Shown: positions 28,704 to 41,922 of the stretch, piece by piece
Layout: every line of letters starts with the position of its first letter
Position numbering within the stretch: the stretch's first letter is position 1
Assembly: GCA_002291465.1 (NCBI GenBank)
Contig: CP021238.1
Coordinates: 1,240,001-1,304,000 of the forward strand
Reading direction: 5' to 3'
Origin: Mycobacterium lepraemurium
Lineage (GTDB): Bacteria; Actinomycetota; Actinomycetes; Mycobacteriales; Mycobacteriaceae
Length of the DNA: 64,000 nucleotides
Notes under the pieces: generated by a model
What the model was told of the DNA's origin: nothing
Databases searched by the model: none
What the model saw: the letters and a program-made list of their open reading frames with translations, nothing else
Made by a program: the position numbers and the translations under genes

Positions 28704-28760
28704 GCGAATAAGGCGGCAATAAGCGAATAAGGCGGCAATAAGCGAATAAGGCGGCAATAA
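28704..28760. repeat. 19-bp x 3 tandem repeat (VNTR-like) between sigE and rseA
   Basis: Three contiguous exact copies of GCGAATAAGGCGGCAATAA fill 28704-28722, 28723-28741 and 28742-28760. They lie in the 175-bp gap between sigE and rseA, ending 23 bases before the likely rseA start. Each unit has TAA stop codons, so the array is not coding. It is not a CRISPR because there are no spacers. Confidence 0.95.
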
Positions 28761-28783
28761 GAATGAATGGCAAGGAGCTGGCG

Positions 28784-29164
28784 ATGCCCGATCGAGAACA
28801 TGTGTTCCGCCGCGCGTTCTCCTGGCTGCCCGCACAGTTCGCCTCCCAGAGCGACGCGCCGGTGGGTGCGCCCCGCCAGTTCGGCTCCACCGAGCACCTG
28901 TCCGTCGAGGCCATCGCCGCGTTCGTCGACGGCGAGCTGCGGATGAACGCGCACCTGCGGGCCGCGCATCACCTCTCCCAGTGCACACAGTGCGCCGCCG
29001 AGGTCGACGACCAGAGCCGGGCGCGCGCCGCGCTGCGCGACTCGCGCCCGATCCGGGTCCCCGCCAACCTGCTCGGGATGCTGGCCGAGATCCCCTACGA
29101 GTCGCCCGACGCCCCCGACCGTTTGGCGGACCGCGACGCCCGCGACCGGCGCCGCCGTCCGTAG
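28784..29164 (+). CDS. rseA: Anti-sigma-E factor RseA
   Basis: RseA binds and inhibits SigE. It carries a zinc-associated anti-sigma motif H-x3-C-x2-C (HHLSQCTQC, about residues 62-70) and the conserved block VFRRAFSWLPAQFASQSDAP. I chose the ATG at 28784 with AAGGAG (28772-28777) before it; an upstream in-frame ATG at 28763 has no good ribosome-binding site. The product has 126 residues beside 154 in M. tuberculosis, with a shorter, Asp/Arg-rich tail. The 19-bp repeats directly precede it, so copy number could change the SigE:RseA ratio (inference). Confidence 0.92.
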   Translation: MPDREHVFRRAFSWLPAQFASQSDAPVGAPRQFGSTEHLSVEAIAAFVDGELRMNAHLRAAHHLSQCTQCAAEVDDQSRARAALRDSRPIRVPANLLGMLAEIPYESPDAPDRLADRDARDRRRRP

Positions 29165-29212
29165 CGTCGTGCCGCGCGTTCCCGGCGGCCACCGGTGCGC
29201 CGTGGATACTAG

Positions 29213-30813
<1,601 letters not shown>

Positions 30814-30814
<1 letters not shown>

Positions 30815-31206
30815 TGCTCGGCAGTCTGAGCTGGGAGCACATGCTGGTCCTCGTCGTGGTGGGCCTGGTGGTGCTCGGGCCGGAGCGGCTGCCGGGCGCC
30901 ATCCGGTGGACGTCGAACGTCCTGCGCCAGGCGCGGGACTACCTCAGCGGCGTGACCACCCAGTTGCGCGAGGACTTCGGGCCCGAGTTCGACGATCTGC
31001 GCGTCCCGCTCAGCGAGCTGCAGAAGCTGCGGGGGATGACGCCGCGGGCCGCGCTGACCAAGCACCTGTTGGACGGCGACGATTCGTTCTTGACCGGTGC
31101 CTTCGACCGGCCAGTCAACGGCGCCGTGGCCCAGCCGCCGCCCGCCCCGGCGCCGCCCGAGCCGCACCGGCCCGGCCAGACGCCTTTCGACGCCGACGCC
31201 ACCTGA
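30814..31206 (+). CDS. tatB: Sec-independent translocase subunit TatB
   Basis: TatB forms the twin-arginine translocase with TatA and TatC in the inner membrane. The 130-residue protein has the N-terminal membrane helix ([20 protein letters not shown], with the conserved Glu and GPERLP hinge) followed by an amphipathic helix ([11 protein letters not shown]). The C-terminal Pro-rich tail is variable. Its length matches the orthologue (131). It overlaps the htrA stop by one base, so it is the last gene of the sigE-rseA-htrA-tatB unit. Confidence 0.93.
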
Positions 31207-31210
31207 ACCG

Positions 31211-32371
31211 TCAGCGCCGGGTGGGGTCGAGCCCCAGCGACACGCCGGCCAGTCCGCGCCGGCGCGACGACAGCCTGTCGGCCACCGCGCGCAGCGCCTT
31301 GCCCACCGGCGAATCTGGCGCGCTGAGCACCAGCGGGGTACCGGAATCGCCCGCCTCCGCCAGCGCGGGGTCCAGCGGGATCTGACCCAGCAGCGGCACC
31401 TCGGCGCCGACCGCCCGGGACAGCCGTTCGGCCACCTGCTTGCCGCCGCCCTCGCCGAACACCTGCAGCGTGGAGCCGTCCGGCAGGGTGAGCCCCGACA
31501 TGTTCTCCACCACGCCGACCACCCGCTGGCGGGTCTGCAGGGCGATGCTGCCGGCCCGCTCGGCCACCTCGGCGGCGGCCAGCTGCGGCGTCGTCACCAC
31601 CAGGATCTCGGCGTTGGGAATCAGCTGGGCGACCGAAATGGCGATGTCACCGGTTCCCGGCGGTAGGTCGAGCAGCAGCACGTCCAGGTCGCCCCAGTAG
31701 ACGTCGGCCAGGAACTGCTGCAGAGCCCGGTGCAGCATCGGGCCGCGCCACACGACCGGGGTGTTTCCCTGGGTGAACTGGGCGATCGAGATGACCCGCA
31801 CGTCGTGGGCGATGGGCGGCAGGATCATCGACTCGACCTGGGTGGGCCGGTCGGTGGTGCCCATCATCCGCGGGATGGAATGGCCGTGGATGTCGGCGTC
31901 CAGCACGCCGACCGACAGGCCGCGGGCGGCCATCGCCGCGGCCAGGTTGACGGTGACGGTGGACTTGCCCACCCCGCCCTTGCCGGACGCGACCGCGTAG
32001 ACCCGGGTTAGCGAATTCGGCTGCGCGAACGGGATAACCGGCTCGCGGGCATCGCCGCGCAGCTGCTTGCGCAGCTCGGTGCGCTGCTCGTCGCTCATCA
32101 CGTCCAGGGTGACCTTGACCGCTCCGGTGCCCGGGACGCCGGCGACCGCCCGGGTGACCCGGTCGCTGATCTCGGTCTTCTTCGGGCACGCGGCGGTGGT
32201 CAGGTAGATCGCGACATGCACCGCGCCGTTGGGCTCGGTGTCGATGCTCTTGACCATCCCGAGTTCGGTGATCGGACGCCGCAGTTCGGGGTCGATCACC
32301 TTGCCCAGGGCGGCGCGGACGGCGGCGCTCAGGTCGGCTGCTGAGTCGGAGGAGTCATGGCGGGACATCAC
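31211..32371 (-). CDS. mrp: Mrp/NBP35-family ATP-binding iron-sulfur carrier-like protein
   Basis: The 386-residue protein combines an N-terminal MIP18/DUF59 domain (GKVIDPELRRPITELGMV) and a ParA-like Mrp ATPase. The deviant Walker A GKGGVGKST is at about residue 130, and LLLDLPPGTGDIAI is the switch/Walker B part. Mrp proteins handle iron-sulfur clusters. The CxxC normally following ENMS is absent: here it reads ENMSGLTLPDGSTLQVFG, as in related mycobacterial proteins. The GTG at 32371 or the ATG at 32368 may be the start. Its end is 4 bases from the convergent tatB stop. Confidence 0.9.
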   Translation of the reverse strand: MMSRHDSSDSAADLSAAVRAALGKVIDPELRRPITELGMVKSIDTEPNGAVHVAIYLTTAACPKKTEISDRVTRAVAGVPGTGAVKVTLDVMSDEQRTELRKQLRGDAREPVIPFAQPNSLTRVYAVASGKGGVGKSTVTVNLAAAMAARGLSVGVLDADIHGHSIPRMMGTTDRPTQVESMILPPIAHDVRVISIAQFTQGNTPVVWRGPMLHRALQQFLADVYWGDLDVLLLDLPPGTGDIAISVAQLIPNAEILVVTTPQLAAAEVAERAGSIALQTRQRVVGVVENMSGLTLPDGSTLQVFGEGGGKQVAERLSRAVGAEVPLLGQIPLDPALAEAGDSGTPLVLSAPDSPVGKALRAVADRLSSRRRGLAGVSLGLDPTRR

Positions 32372-33671
32372 CGCCGAGTGTAGGCGTGTGGCCGGGTGCC
32401 GTCGGGCGGCGACCCTGCGGGCCGGCTAGGCCGGGCCCGGCTTCTTCGGCGCGGGGCCGGCCGCCTTGGGCGACGGCGCTTGCGGTGCCGCTCCGGTCGG
32501 GGGCCGCGGGGACGGGCCCGGCATCCAGGGGCGGCGGCCCGGACGGCGGCGGGGCGCCGAACGGCGGGGGCGAGCCCTGCGAGCTGATGCAGATCACCGT
32601 GCACCCGGGAACCTGGGTCGGCGCCTGCTGCGGGGTGGGCGTCATCCACGGGAACATCGGCTGCGGGCTGCCGAGCGCGGGGCTGCTCAGGTCGATCAGC
32701 GGCACCCGGGCCAGCGGGTCGTCCAGTGACAGGCCGTTGATGTTCATCGGCAGGTTGGGCCCGAGCCCTTCGGGGTGCTCGAGGTGCGCATCGCCCAGCG
32801 GCGGCGGCCCGGTCATCGGCGGCAGGTCGACCGGGACGACGCCGGTCGCATAGCCCGCCGCCCAGCCCAGCACGTTCTGCGCGTAGGGCATCGAGTTGTT
32901 GTAGCGCAGGATCGCGGTCAGCACCTGCGACTGGTCGCGCAGGTTGAGCCCGCCGCTGCACAGGTAGCGGGCGGCCGCCAGGGTGGAGTCGAACAGGTTC
33001 TGCGGGTTGGCCACGCCGTCGCCCTTGCCGTCGGAGGCGTAGCGCGCCCAGGTTCCCGGCAGGAACTGCATCGGCCCCATGGCGCGCGCGTAGGTGACCC
33101 GGTTGCCGGCGGCGCTCTGGATGATGACCTCGTTGCCGGGCAGGGTGCCGTCCAGCGACGGGCCGTAGATCGGGGTGATCGCGGTGCCGCGCGCGTCGAC
33201 CGCGCCGCCGCCCGCGTGACCCGATTCGATGCGCCCGATCCCGGCCAGCAGGTTCCAGCTCACGCCGCAGCCCGGGGCGGCGACGGCCATCTTCTGCTCC
33301 GCGTTGCGGTAGGCGGCCAGCGCGATGCGCGGAATGCCAAGTGCCCCAGGCGCATTGACGATCGCGGCCGGCGGCGGGGCGGACAGTGTCGGCTCGGCGA
33401 CGTGAAAGGCGGTGGGGCCGTGGTCGATCGCGACGACGGCGGGACCGGTGAGGTCGGGGAACGTCGGGGAGACGGCGGCCACCGGGGTGACGGCGGCGTG
33501 GACCGGGGGCATTCGCACCGGCAGCGATGGGCCCGTCGCGCTGACCGCCCCCGCGAAGACCAAGGGAGTGATCATGGCGATGCCGAATATCGGCTTGCGC
33601 GTGTTCCGAAGTGCTCGCTGCCGCAAAGTCGCGGCGGCCGGGTCTGCACCCCGGCTTCCCCCTATGCGCAC
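32355..33671 (-). CDS. Secreted lytic-transglycosylase-like protein (Rv1230c-like), C-terminal tail probably shifted
   Basis: The N-terminus has a signal/anchor (GIAMITPLVFAGAVSATG). The middle holds a soluble lytic transglycosylase-type (MltB-like) domain: LLAGIGRIESGHAGGG with the catalytic Glu, and ARAMGPMQFLPGTWARYASD. The family cleaves peptidoglycan glycan strands in the periplasm. The Pro-rich tail changes near 32520 from a natural-looking pattern into VPAAPDRSGTASAVAQGGRP. One frame over it would end APSPKAAGPAPKKPGPA with a stop at 32426. So a single indel in the tail is probable, but the enzyme domain would be unaffected. The present frame runs 17 bases into mrp. Confidence 0.82.
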   Translation of the reverse strand: MRIGGSRGADPAAATLRQRALRNTRKPIFGIAMITPLVFAGAVSATGPSLPVRMPPVHAAVTPVAAVSPTFPDLTGPAVVAIDHGPTAFHVAEPTLSAPPPAAIVNAPGALGIPRIALAAYRNAEQKMAVAAPGCGVSWNLLAGIGRIESGHAGGGAVDARGTAITPIYGPSLDGTLPGNEVIIQSAAGNRVTYARAMGPMQFLPGTWARYASDGKGDGVANPQNLFDSTLAAARYLCSGGLNLRDQSQVLTAILRYNNSMPYAQNVLGWAAGYATGVVPVDLPPMTGPPPLGDAHLEHPEGLGPNLPMNINGLSLDDPLARVPLIDLSSPALGSPQPMFPWMTPTPQQAPTQVPGCTVICISSQGSPPPFGAPPPSGPPPLDAGPVPAAPDRSGTASAVAQGGRPRAEEAGPGLAGPQGRRPTAPGHTPTLGGDVPP

Positions 33672-33777
33672 TCGACCGTCCTAGGTGTGAGCTGGGCGTT
33701 ACTTTCTGTTAGCTCGGTGAACCAGATCACCATACATAACTCTTGTGACGCGAGTGGCGCAATGGTTTGACCGGTTC

Positions 33778-34319
33778 TCACCTGGATTTCTTAGCCGTCT
33801 GCTCCCGGTTGTCGGCACCGGAAACCGGCTCGCTGTCGGCGCTTTGGGGCCGCAGTTCGGCGAGCAGTTCACGCAGGTCGTCGAGCTCGTGGCGCAGGTA
33901 CTCCCGCGTCACCACCTCGCCGACGGCCAGCCGCACTGCGGCCAGCTCGCGGGCCAGGTACTCGGTGTCGGCCTTGGCCTGGCGGCGCGACGGCGGTCCT
34001 CTTCGAGCGCCACCCGGTCGCGGTTCTCCTGCCGGTTCTGCGCCAACAGGATCAGCGGCGCCGCGTAGGCGGCCTGGGTGGAGAACGCCAGGTTCAGCAG
34101 GATGAACGGATAGGGATCCCAGCGCAGCCGCACCGCGAACACGTTCACCACGATCCACACCGCCACCACGATGGTCTGCAGCAGCAGGTACCGGCCGGTG
34201 TCGAAGAAGCGCGCGATCGACTCGGTGATCTGCCCGACGGTCTCGGGATCCAGCCGCGGCGAATACCGGCGCGATGTCCGCGGCGTGTACAGCCGGCGCA
34301 CAGCCGTGGATTTGCTCAC
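33778..34319 (-). pseudogene. DUF1003 membrane protein (Rv1231c-like), frameshifted
   Basis: The predicted 180-residue protein has the DUF1003 pattern: LLLQTIVVAVWIVVNVFAV, WDPYPFILLNLAFSTQAAYA, PLILLAQNRQENRDRVALEE. Near 33995 the frame moves from EEDRRRAARPRPT to the family-like RRQAKADTEYLARELAAVRL, so a base appears lost. The C-terminal ~75 residues are then outside the initial frame. The GTG start overlaps the stop of the upstream Rv1232c-like gene (GTGA), giving an operon. Its function in the family is unknown. Confidence 0.82.
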
Positions 34320-35626
34320 CCGGATCCTCCCAGTCCCTCGAGCCGACCGGCGGTGTCGAGTTCCTGCATGTCCACCCCCAGTCCGGCGGTAGCAGGTGAT
34401 CGAGCAGGTCGTCCACGGTCACCGCGCCTAGCAGGTGGTTCTCGTCGTCCACCACCGGGCCGCACACCAGGTTGTATGCGGCCAGGTAGCGGGTCACCGC
34501 GACCAGCGGCGTCTCCGGCCGCAGCGTCATCAGGTCGCTGTCGACGATCCCGCCGACCAGCTCGGCCGGCGCCTTGCGCAGCAGCCGCTGCAACGGCACA
34601 CAGTCCAGGTAGCGCGGCCGGTGGGGGTGGCCGTGGGCGGGCGCACCACGAACACCATGGACGACAGCGCGGCGGTTAGATCGGGATCGCGGGCCCGGGC
34701 CAGCGCCTCGGCGACCGCGGTGTCCGGGGTGAGCACCACCGGGTTGGACGTCATCAGGCCGCCCGCGGTGTCCGGGGGAGTGGGTGAGTAGGCGGCGCAC
34801 CGAGGCCGAATCGCCGGGGTCCATCCGTTTCAGCAGCATCTCGGCGTCGGTCGGATTGAGCACCCCGAGCAGGTCGGCGGCGTCGTCGGGATCCATCTCC
34901 TCGAGCACGTCGGCCGACCGCTCGGTCCCCAGCTGCGAGAGCACCTCGGCCTGGTCGAGTTCGGGCAGCTCCTGCAGAATGTCGGCCAGCCGGTCGTCGT
35001 TGAGCGCCTTGAGCACCTCGTAGCGGCGCTTGGCCGGGAGTCCGCGGATGGCGTCGGCGACGTCGACCGGCTTGCGGCCCTCGAACTGTTCGAGCAGCTG
35101 CGCGACGGCCTGGTCAGGCAGCGCCAGCGTCGACGGCGTCAGGCCCTGCACGTTGCGCCAGTCCACCACGTGCACCGGGCCGCGCCGGCGCAGCCGTCGC
35201 TGCGGGCGCACCGCGACCCGGGTGACCATCCAGTCCCGCGTCCGGGTCTGGATGGTCACCCGGGTCGGTTACCACCACGTCGACGCCGGCCAGCTCCGAC
35301 AATTCGGGGTCGTTGACCTTGAACACGGTGTCGAGCACCTGACCTATCGCCAGCACCTCCCCGGGCCGCTGCTCGAAATGGCGCAGCGACACGCTGCCGG
35401 TGCTCAGCGTCAAGGCGTTGGGGTCGATGGCGGCCACCCGCAGGATCGGGATGAAGATGCTGCGCCGCGTCGCCAGGTCGACGACCAGCCCCAGCACCCG
35501 CGGTTGCTGGCGGACGATGCTGATGCTGATCACCACGTCGCGGACCCGGCCGACGGATTCGCCGAGCGGGCCCAGCACCAGCATCCGCGCCAGCCGCGCG
35601 ATGTACACCCTGTTGACCGATCCCAT
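34316..35626 (-). pseudogene. MgtE_N/CBS-domain protein (Rv1232c-like), four indels
   Basis: Rv1232c has about 435 residues: an N-terminal PRC-barrel-like part, an MgtE N-terminal domain and two CBS domains, normally linked to magnesium sensing. The start MGSVNRVYIARLARMLVLG is at 35626. The frame moves from DVVVTDPGD to IQTRTRDWMVTRVAVR at about 35230 (one extra C). It moves again at the G5 run 34774-34778 (LTHSPDTAGGLMTSN), at about 34605 (two extra bases before YLDCVPLQRLL) and at about 34381 near the end. Each side of every break is well conserved, so these breaks are recent. Confidence 0.86.
35213..35266. repeat. Perfect 20-bp inverted repeat inside the Rv1232c-like gene
   Basis: CGACCCGGGTGACCATCCAG and CTGGATGGTCACCCGGGTCG form perfect 20-base arms around a 14-base centre (about 35213-35266). 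They include the first frameshift of this gene. Removing one C from the left arm (GTGACCATC to GTGACATC) restores the frame and breaks the symmetry. Confidence 0.85.
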
Positions 35627-35670
35627 GGCAGTAGAGCCTAGGCAGCCGCCGGTTCGATGGCCGAGCGCAC

Positions 35671-36219
35671 CTAGTGGGTGTGCAAGGCGAACAGCACGAC
35701 CACCAAAGTCACCACCAGGGTGGCGATTCCGATGACGATGCCGGCGACGGCCAGGCCGAAGCCGTCCTGGCGGGTCCGCTTGATCTGGTCCAGGGCGATC
35801 GCGCCCAGCACGATGGCTACGACCGAGCCGGTGCCGCACAGCAGGCCGGTGAACGACGCGATCAGCGAGGCGATCGCCAAACCGTTGGTCCCGGGCTGCC
35901 CGCCGAGCAGCGGCGGCTGGGGCGGGTAGCCACCGTAATCCGGACCCGGGTAGTAGCCACCCGGGTATCCGGGCGGTCCGTAGCCGGGCGGGGGTGGCGG
36001 AACTGGGGCGGCCACCGGCGGTGGGCACGGGGGCGGATAGCCGGGTGGGTAGTCGGCCGGATAGCACGGCGGGGGTGCGGAGCCGGCGGGCGGTTCCCAC
36101 GGGGCCGGCTGGGCGTGCGGCGCCGAAGTTGCGTCGTCGTTGGGCTTGTCGCCGTGGGTCTGGTCGCCGTGGTGGTCGTGTTGGGCGCTCTCGCCGAAGC
36201 CGCCGCCGGGAGCCGTCAT
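35671..36219 (-). CDS. Proline-rich DUF4190 membrane protein (Rv1233c-like)
   Basis: The 182-residue protein starts MTAPGGGFGESAQHDHHGDQ. A long Pro/Tyr/Gly-rich cytoplasmic or extracytoplasmic segment (PPGYGPPGYPGGYYPGPDYG) leads to two membrane helices with the DUF4190 pattern (AIASLIASFTGLLCGTGSV, VLGAIALDQIKRTRQDG). The orthologue has 198 residues. It lies divergent from the DUF1269-like gene Rv1234. Function unknown. Confidence 0.85.
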   Translation of the reverse strand: MTAPGGGFGESAQHDHHGDQTHGDKPNDDATSAPHAQPAPWEPPAGSAPPPCYPADYPPGYPPPCPPPVAAPVPPPPPGYGPPGYPGGYYPGPDYGGYPPQPPLLGGQPGTNGLAIASLIASFTGLLCGTGSVVAIVLGAIALDQIKRTRQDGFGLAVAGIVIGIATLVVTLVVVLFALHTH

Positions 36220-36384
36220 GGTGTTCAACCTAACCCATCCGCGACCGGCGGTTGCGGCGCCGAAGCCCGGTGCGCGGCGCTCGGTGTTTCCGCAGGTGGC
36301 ATCCGTTGGCCGGCTGGACCGGCTGGATAGGCTGGGGAGGGCCTGAGATGAAACGACGGTCGAGGCGGAGGAGAATGAGCGGCG

Positions 36385-36909
36385 ATGACTAGTCCTTTCC
36401 AGCCTGGGCAGGTTCCCGGCGCGCCACCCCCCGGCGCGGGCGGTCGCCGCGGCGTGCCCGGTCTGCCGACACCGCCCCGGGGCTGGCCGGTCGGCTCCTA
36501 TCCCACCTACGCCGAGGCGCAGCGTGCCGTCGACTACCTGTCCGACCAGCAGTTCCCGGTCCAGCAGGTCACCATCGTCGGGGTCGACCTGATGCAGGTG
36601 GAACGGGTGACCGGCCGGCTGACCTGGCCCAAGGTGCTTGGCGGTGGCGTGCTGAGCGGGGCATGGCTGGGTTTGTTCATCGGGCTGGTGCTCGGATTCT
36701 TCAGCCCCAACCCGTGGGGGGCGCTGGCCACCGGTCTGGTCGCCGGTGTGTTCTTCGGGTTGATCACCTCCGCCGTTCCTTACTCGATGGCCCGTGGCAC
36801 AAGAGATTTCAGCTCGACCATGCAGCTGGTGGCGGGCCGCTACGACGTGCTCTGCGATCCGCAGAATGCGGAGAAGGCGCGGGACCTGTTGGCGCGCTTG
36901 GCGATTTGA
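36385..36909 (+). CDS. General-stress-protein-17M-like membrane protein (Rv1234-like)
   Basis: The 174-residue protein has a Pro/Gly-rich N-terminus, then SYPTYAEAQRAVDYLSDQQF, the glycine-zipper-like stretch GGGVLSGAWLGLFIGLVLGF and GLVAGVFFGLITSAV. This is the arrangement of proteins similar to general stress protein 17M. The length matches Rv1234 (175). It ends 24 bases before lpqY. Function is not known. Confidence 0.83.
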   Translation: MTSPFQPGQVPGAPPPGAGGRRGVPGLPTPPRGWPVGSYPTYAEAQRAVDYLSDQQFPVQQVTIVGVDLMQVERVTGRLTWPKVLGGGVLSGAWLGLFIGLVLGFFSPNPWGALATGLVAGVFFGLITSAVPYSMARGTRDFSSTMQLVAGRYDVLCDPQNAEKARDLLARLAI

Positions 36910-40105
<3,196 letters not shown>

Positions 40106-40109
40106 CTCG

Positions 40110-41288
40110 ATGGCCGAGATTGTGCTGGACCATGTCAGCAAGAGCTACCCGGACGGCGCGACGACGGTGCGCGACCTCAACCTCACCATCGCCGACGGCG
40201 AATTCCTGATCCTGGTCGGCCCGTCCGGCTGCGGCAAGACCACGACCTTGAATATGATTGCCGGGCTTGAAGATATCTCATCCGGCGAGCTGCGCATCGG
40301 CGGCGAACGGGTGAACGAGAAGGCGCCCAAGGACCGCGACATCGCCATGGTGTTCCAGTCCTATGCGCTGTACCCGCACATGACGGTGCGCCAAAACATC
40401 GCGTTTCCGTTGACACTGGCCAAGATGAAGAAGGCCGAGATCGCCCAGAAGGTCGCCGAGACGGCCAAAATCCTTGACCTGACCGACTTTCTGGACCGCA
40501 AGCCGTCTCAGCTGTCCGGCGGACAGCGCCAGCGGGTGGCGATGGGCCGGGCCATCGTGCGGCACCCGAAGGCGTTCCTGATGGACGAGCCGCTGTCCAA
40601 CCTGGACGCCAAACTGCGGGTGCAGATGCGCGGCGAGATCGCCCGGCTGCAGAAGCGGCTGGGCACCACCACGGTCTACGTCACCCACGACCAGACCGAG
40701 GCCATGACCCTGGGTGACCGCGTGGTGGTGATGCATTCCGGTGTGGCACAACAGATCGGCACCCCCGACGAGCTGTACGAGAACCCGGCCAACCTGTTCG
40801 TCGCCGGCTTCATCGGCTCGCCGGCGATGAATTTCTTCCCCGCCACGCTGACGCCGATCGGGCTGAAGCTGCCCTTCGGCGAAGTGATGCTGACACCGGA
40901 AGTTCAACGGGTCATCGCCGAGCATCCCAAGCCGGACGACGTTATCGTCGGCGCGCGACCCGAACACCTGTCCGACGCCGCGCTGATCGACGGCTACCAG
41001 CGGATCAGGGCGCTGACCTTCGAGGTAAAGGTCGACATGGTCGAGTCGCTGGGCGCCGACAAGTGCGTGTACTTCTCCACCGCGGCGTGGGCCGCGCATT
41101 CGACCCAGTTGGACGACCTGGCCGCCGAGGCGGACGCACACGAAAACCAGTTCGTGGCAAGGGTTCCCGCCGAATCCAAAGCGGCTATCGGCCAGACGGT
41201 CGAGGTGGCGCTGGACACAACGAAGCTGATGGTCTTCGACGCCGACTCCGGGGTGAACCTGACCGTCGCGCCGTCCGGCTCGCCGTGA
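40110..41288 (+). CDS. sugC: Trehalose ABC transporter ATP-binding protein SugC
   Basis: SugC is the MalK-type ATPase of the trehalose importer. It has a Walker [10 protein letters not shown] at about residue 37, a [12 protein letters not shown]-loop, signature LSGGQRQR, Walker [13 protein letters not shown], the H-loop THDQTEAM and a C-terminal regulatory OB-fold domain. The 392 residues match the orthologue (393). The gene is intact although its binding protein is broken. Its stop overlaps a SUFU-like reading frame. Confidence 0.93.
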   Translation: MAEIVLDHVSKSYPDGATTVRDLNLTIADGEFLILVGPSGCGKTTTLNMIAGLEDISSGELRIGGERVNEKAPKDRDIAMVFQSYALYPHMTVRQNIAFPLTLAKMKKAEIAQKVAETAKILDLTDFLDRKPSQLSGGQRQRVAMGRAIVRHPKAFLMDEPLSNLDAKLRVQMRGEIARLQKRLGTTTVYVTHDQTEAMTLGDRVVVMHSGVAQQIGTPDELYENPANLFVAGFIGSPAMNFFPATLTPIGLKLPFGEVMLTPEVQRVIAEHPKPDDVIVGARPEHLSDAALIDGYQRIRALTFEVKVDMVESLGADKCVYFSTAAWAAHSTQLDDLAAEADAHENQFVARVPAESKAAIGQTVEVALDTTKLMVFDADSGVNLTVAPSGSP

Positions 41289-41876
41289 GCCAGGCCCTGA
41301 AGCCGGTGCGCGCGCACGTGCGGGCGCACTTCTGCGGTGACGAGCCAGATTCGGCCAGCGTGACATTCCTGGGTACCGAAACCATCGAGGTGCTGCGGTT
41401 CCGCACGGCCGACGGGCTGGTGCACTACGTCTCGCTGGGCTGCTCGCGTCATCCCATGACCGAACCGACGGCCGAGATCACCGACCCGGTGCGCGGACCG
41501 CGCGCCGAGATCGTGCTGCGGCTACGCGATCCCGGCCCGGTCACCGGCATCGCAAAGAGCTGGCGATCCTGGCGGCATCCCCGGCCGTCGAGGGCTCGGT
41601 GCTGGTCGCCGGCGCGCTGATCGACCTGGGCTCGCCGCTGTGGGCGTCGCCGTCGGACCGGGTGCCGTTCACGGCAGTGCTGTTGGGCCGCAGCGATATT
41701 CCCGATCTTCCGCTGCCTCCGCCGCGCGACCCGGTGCAATTCCTGTCGGCGAACCCCATCACCGCCACGGAAGCGGCGTGGGTGCGGCTGAAGGGCGCGG
41801 AGGCGATGCGGCAGGCGTGGGACAACGACGGCGTCGACGTGCTGGACCCGAATCGTCCCGCCGCCCAGCCGGATTG
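41285..41876 (+). pseudogene. Suppressor-of-fused-like protein (SUFU family), frameshifted
   Basis: The GTG start overlaps the sugC stop (GTGA). The reading starts [20 protein letters not shown]. It includes YVSLGCSRHPMTEPTAEI and PVRGPRAEIVLRLRDPG. Near 41550 the frame moves so that the next part reads HRKELAILAASPAVEGSVLV, then VPFTAVLLGRSDIPDLPLPP and SANPITATEAAWVRLKG. These are features of bacterial SUFU-domain (PF05076-like) proteins, often near immunity or polymorphic-toxin genes elsewhere. The match is from memory of the family and is moderately certain. The gap of 2 bases lost or 1 gained leaves no full product. Confidence 0.65.
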
Positions 41877-41922
41877 ACCCCCGCTGCTCGCGGGGGGAAC
41901 TCGCGGGAAATGACACCGGCGC

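Noticed and set aside
28704..28760. CRISPR array
   Set aside because: The three 19-bp units are contiguous without spacers, and no cas genes are seen.
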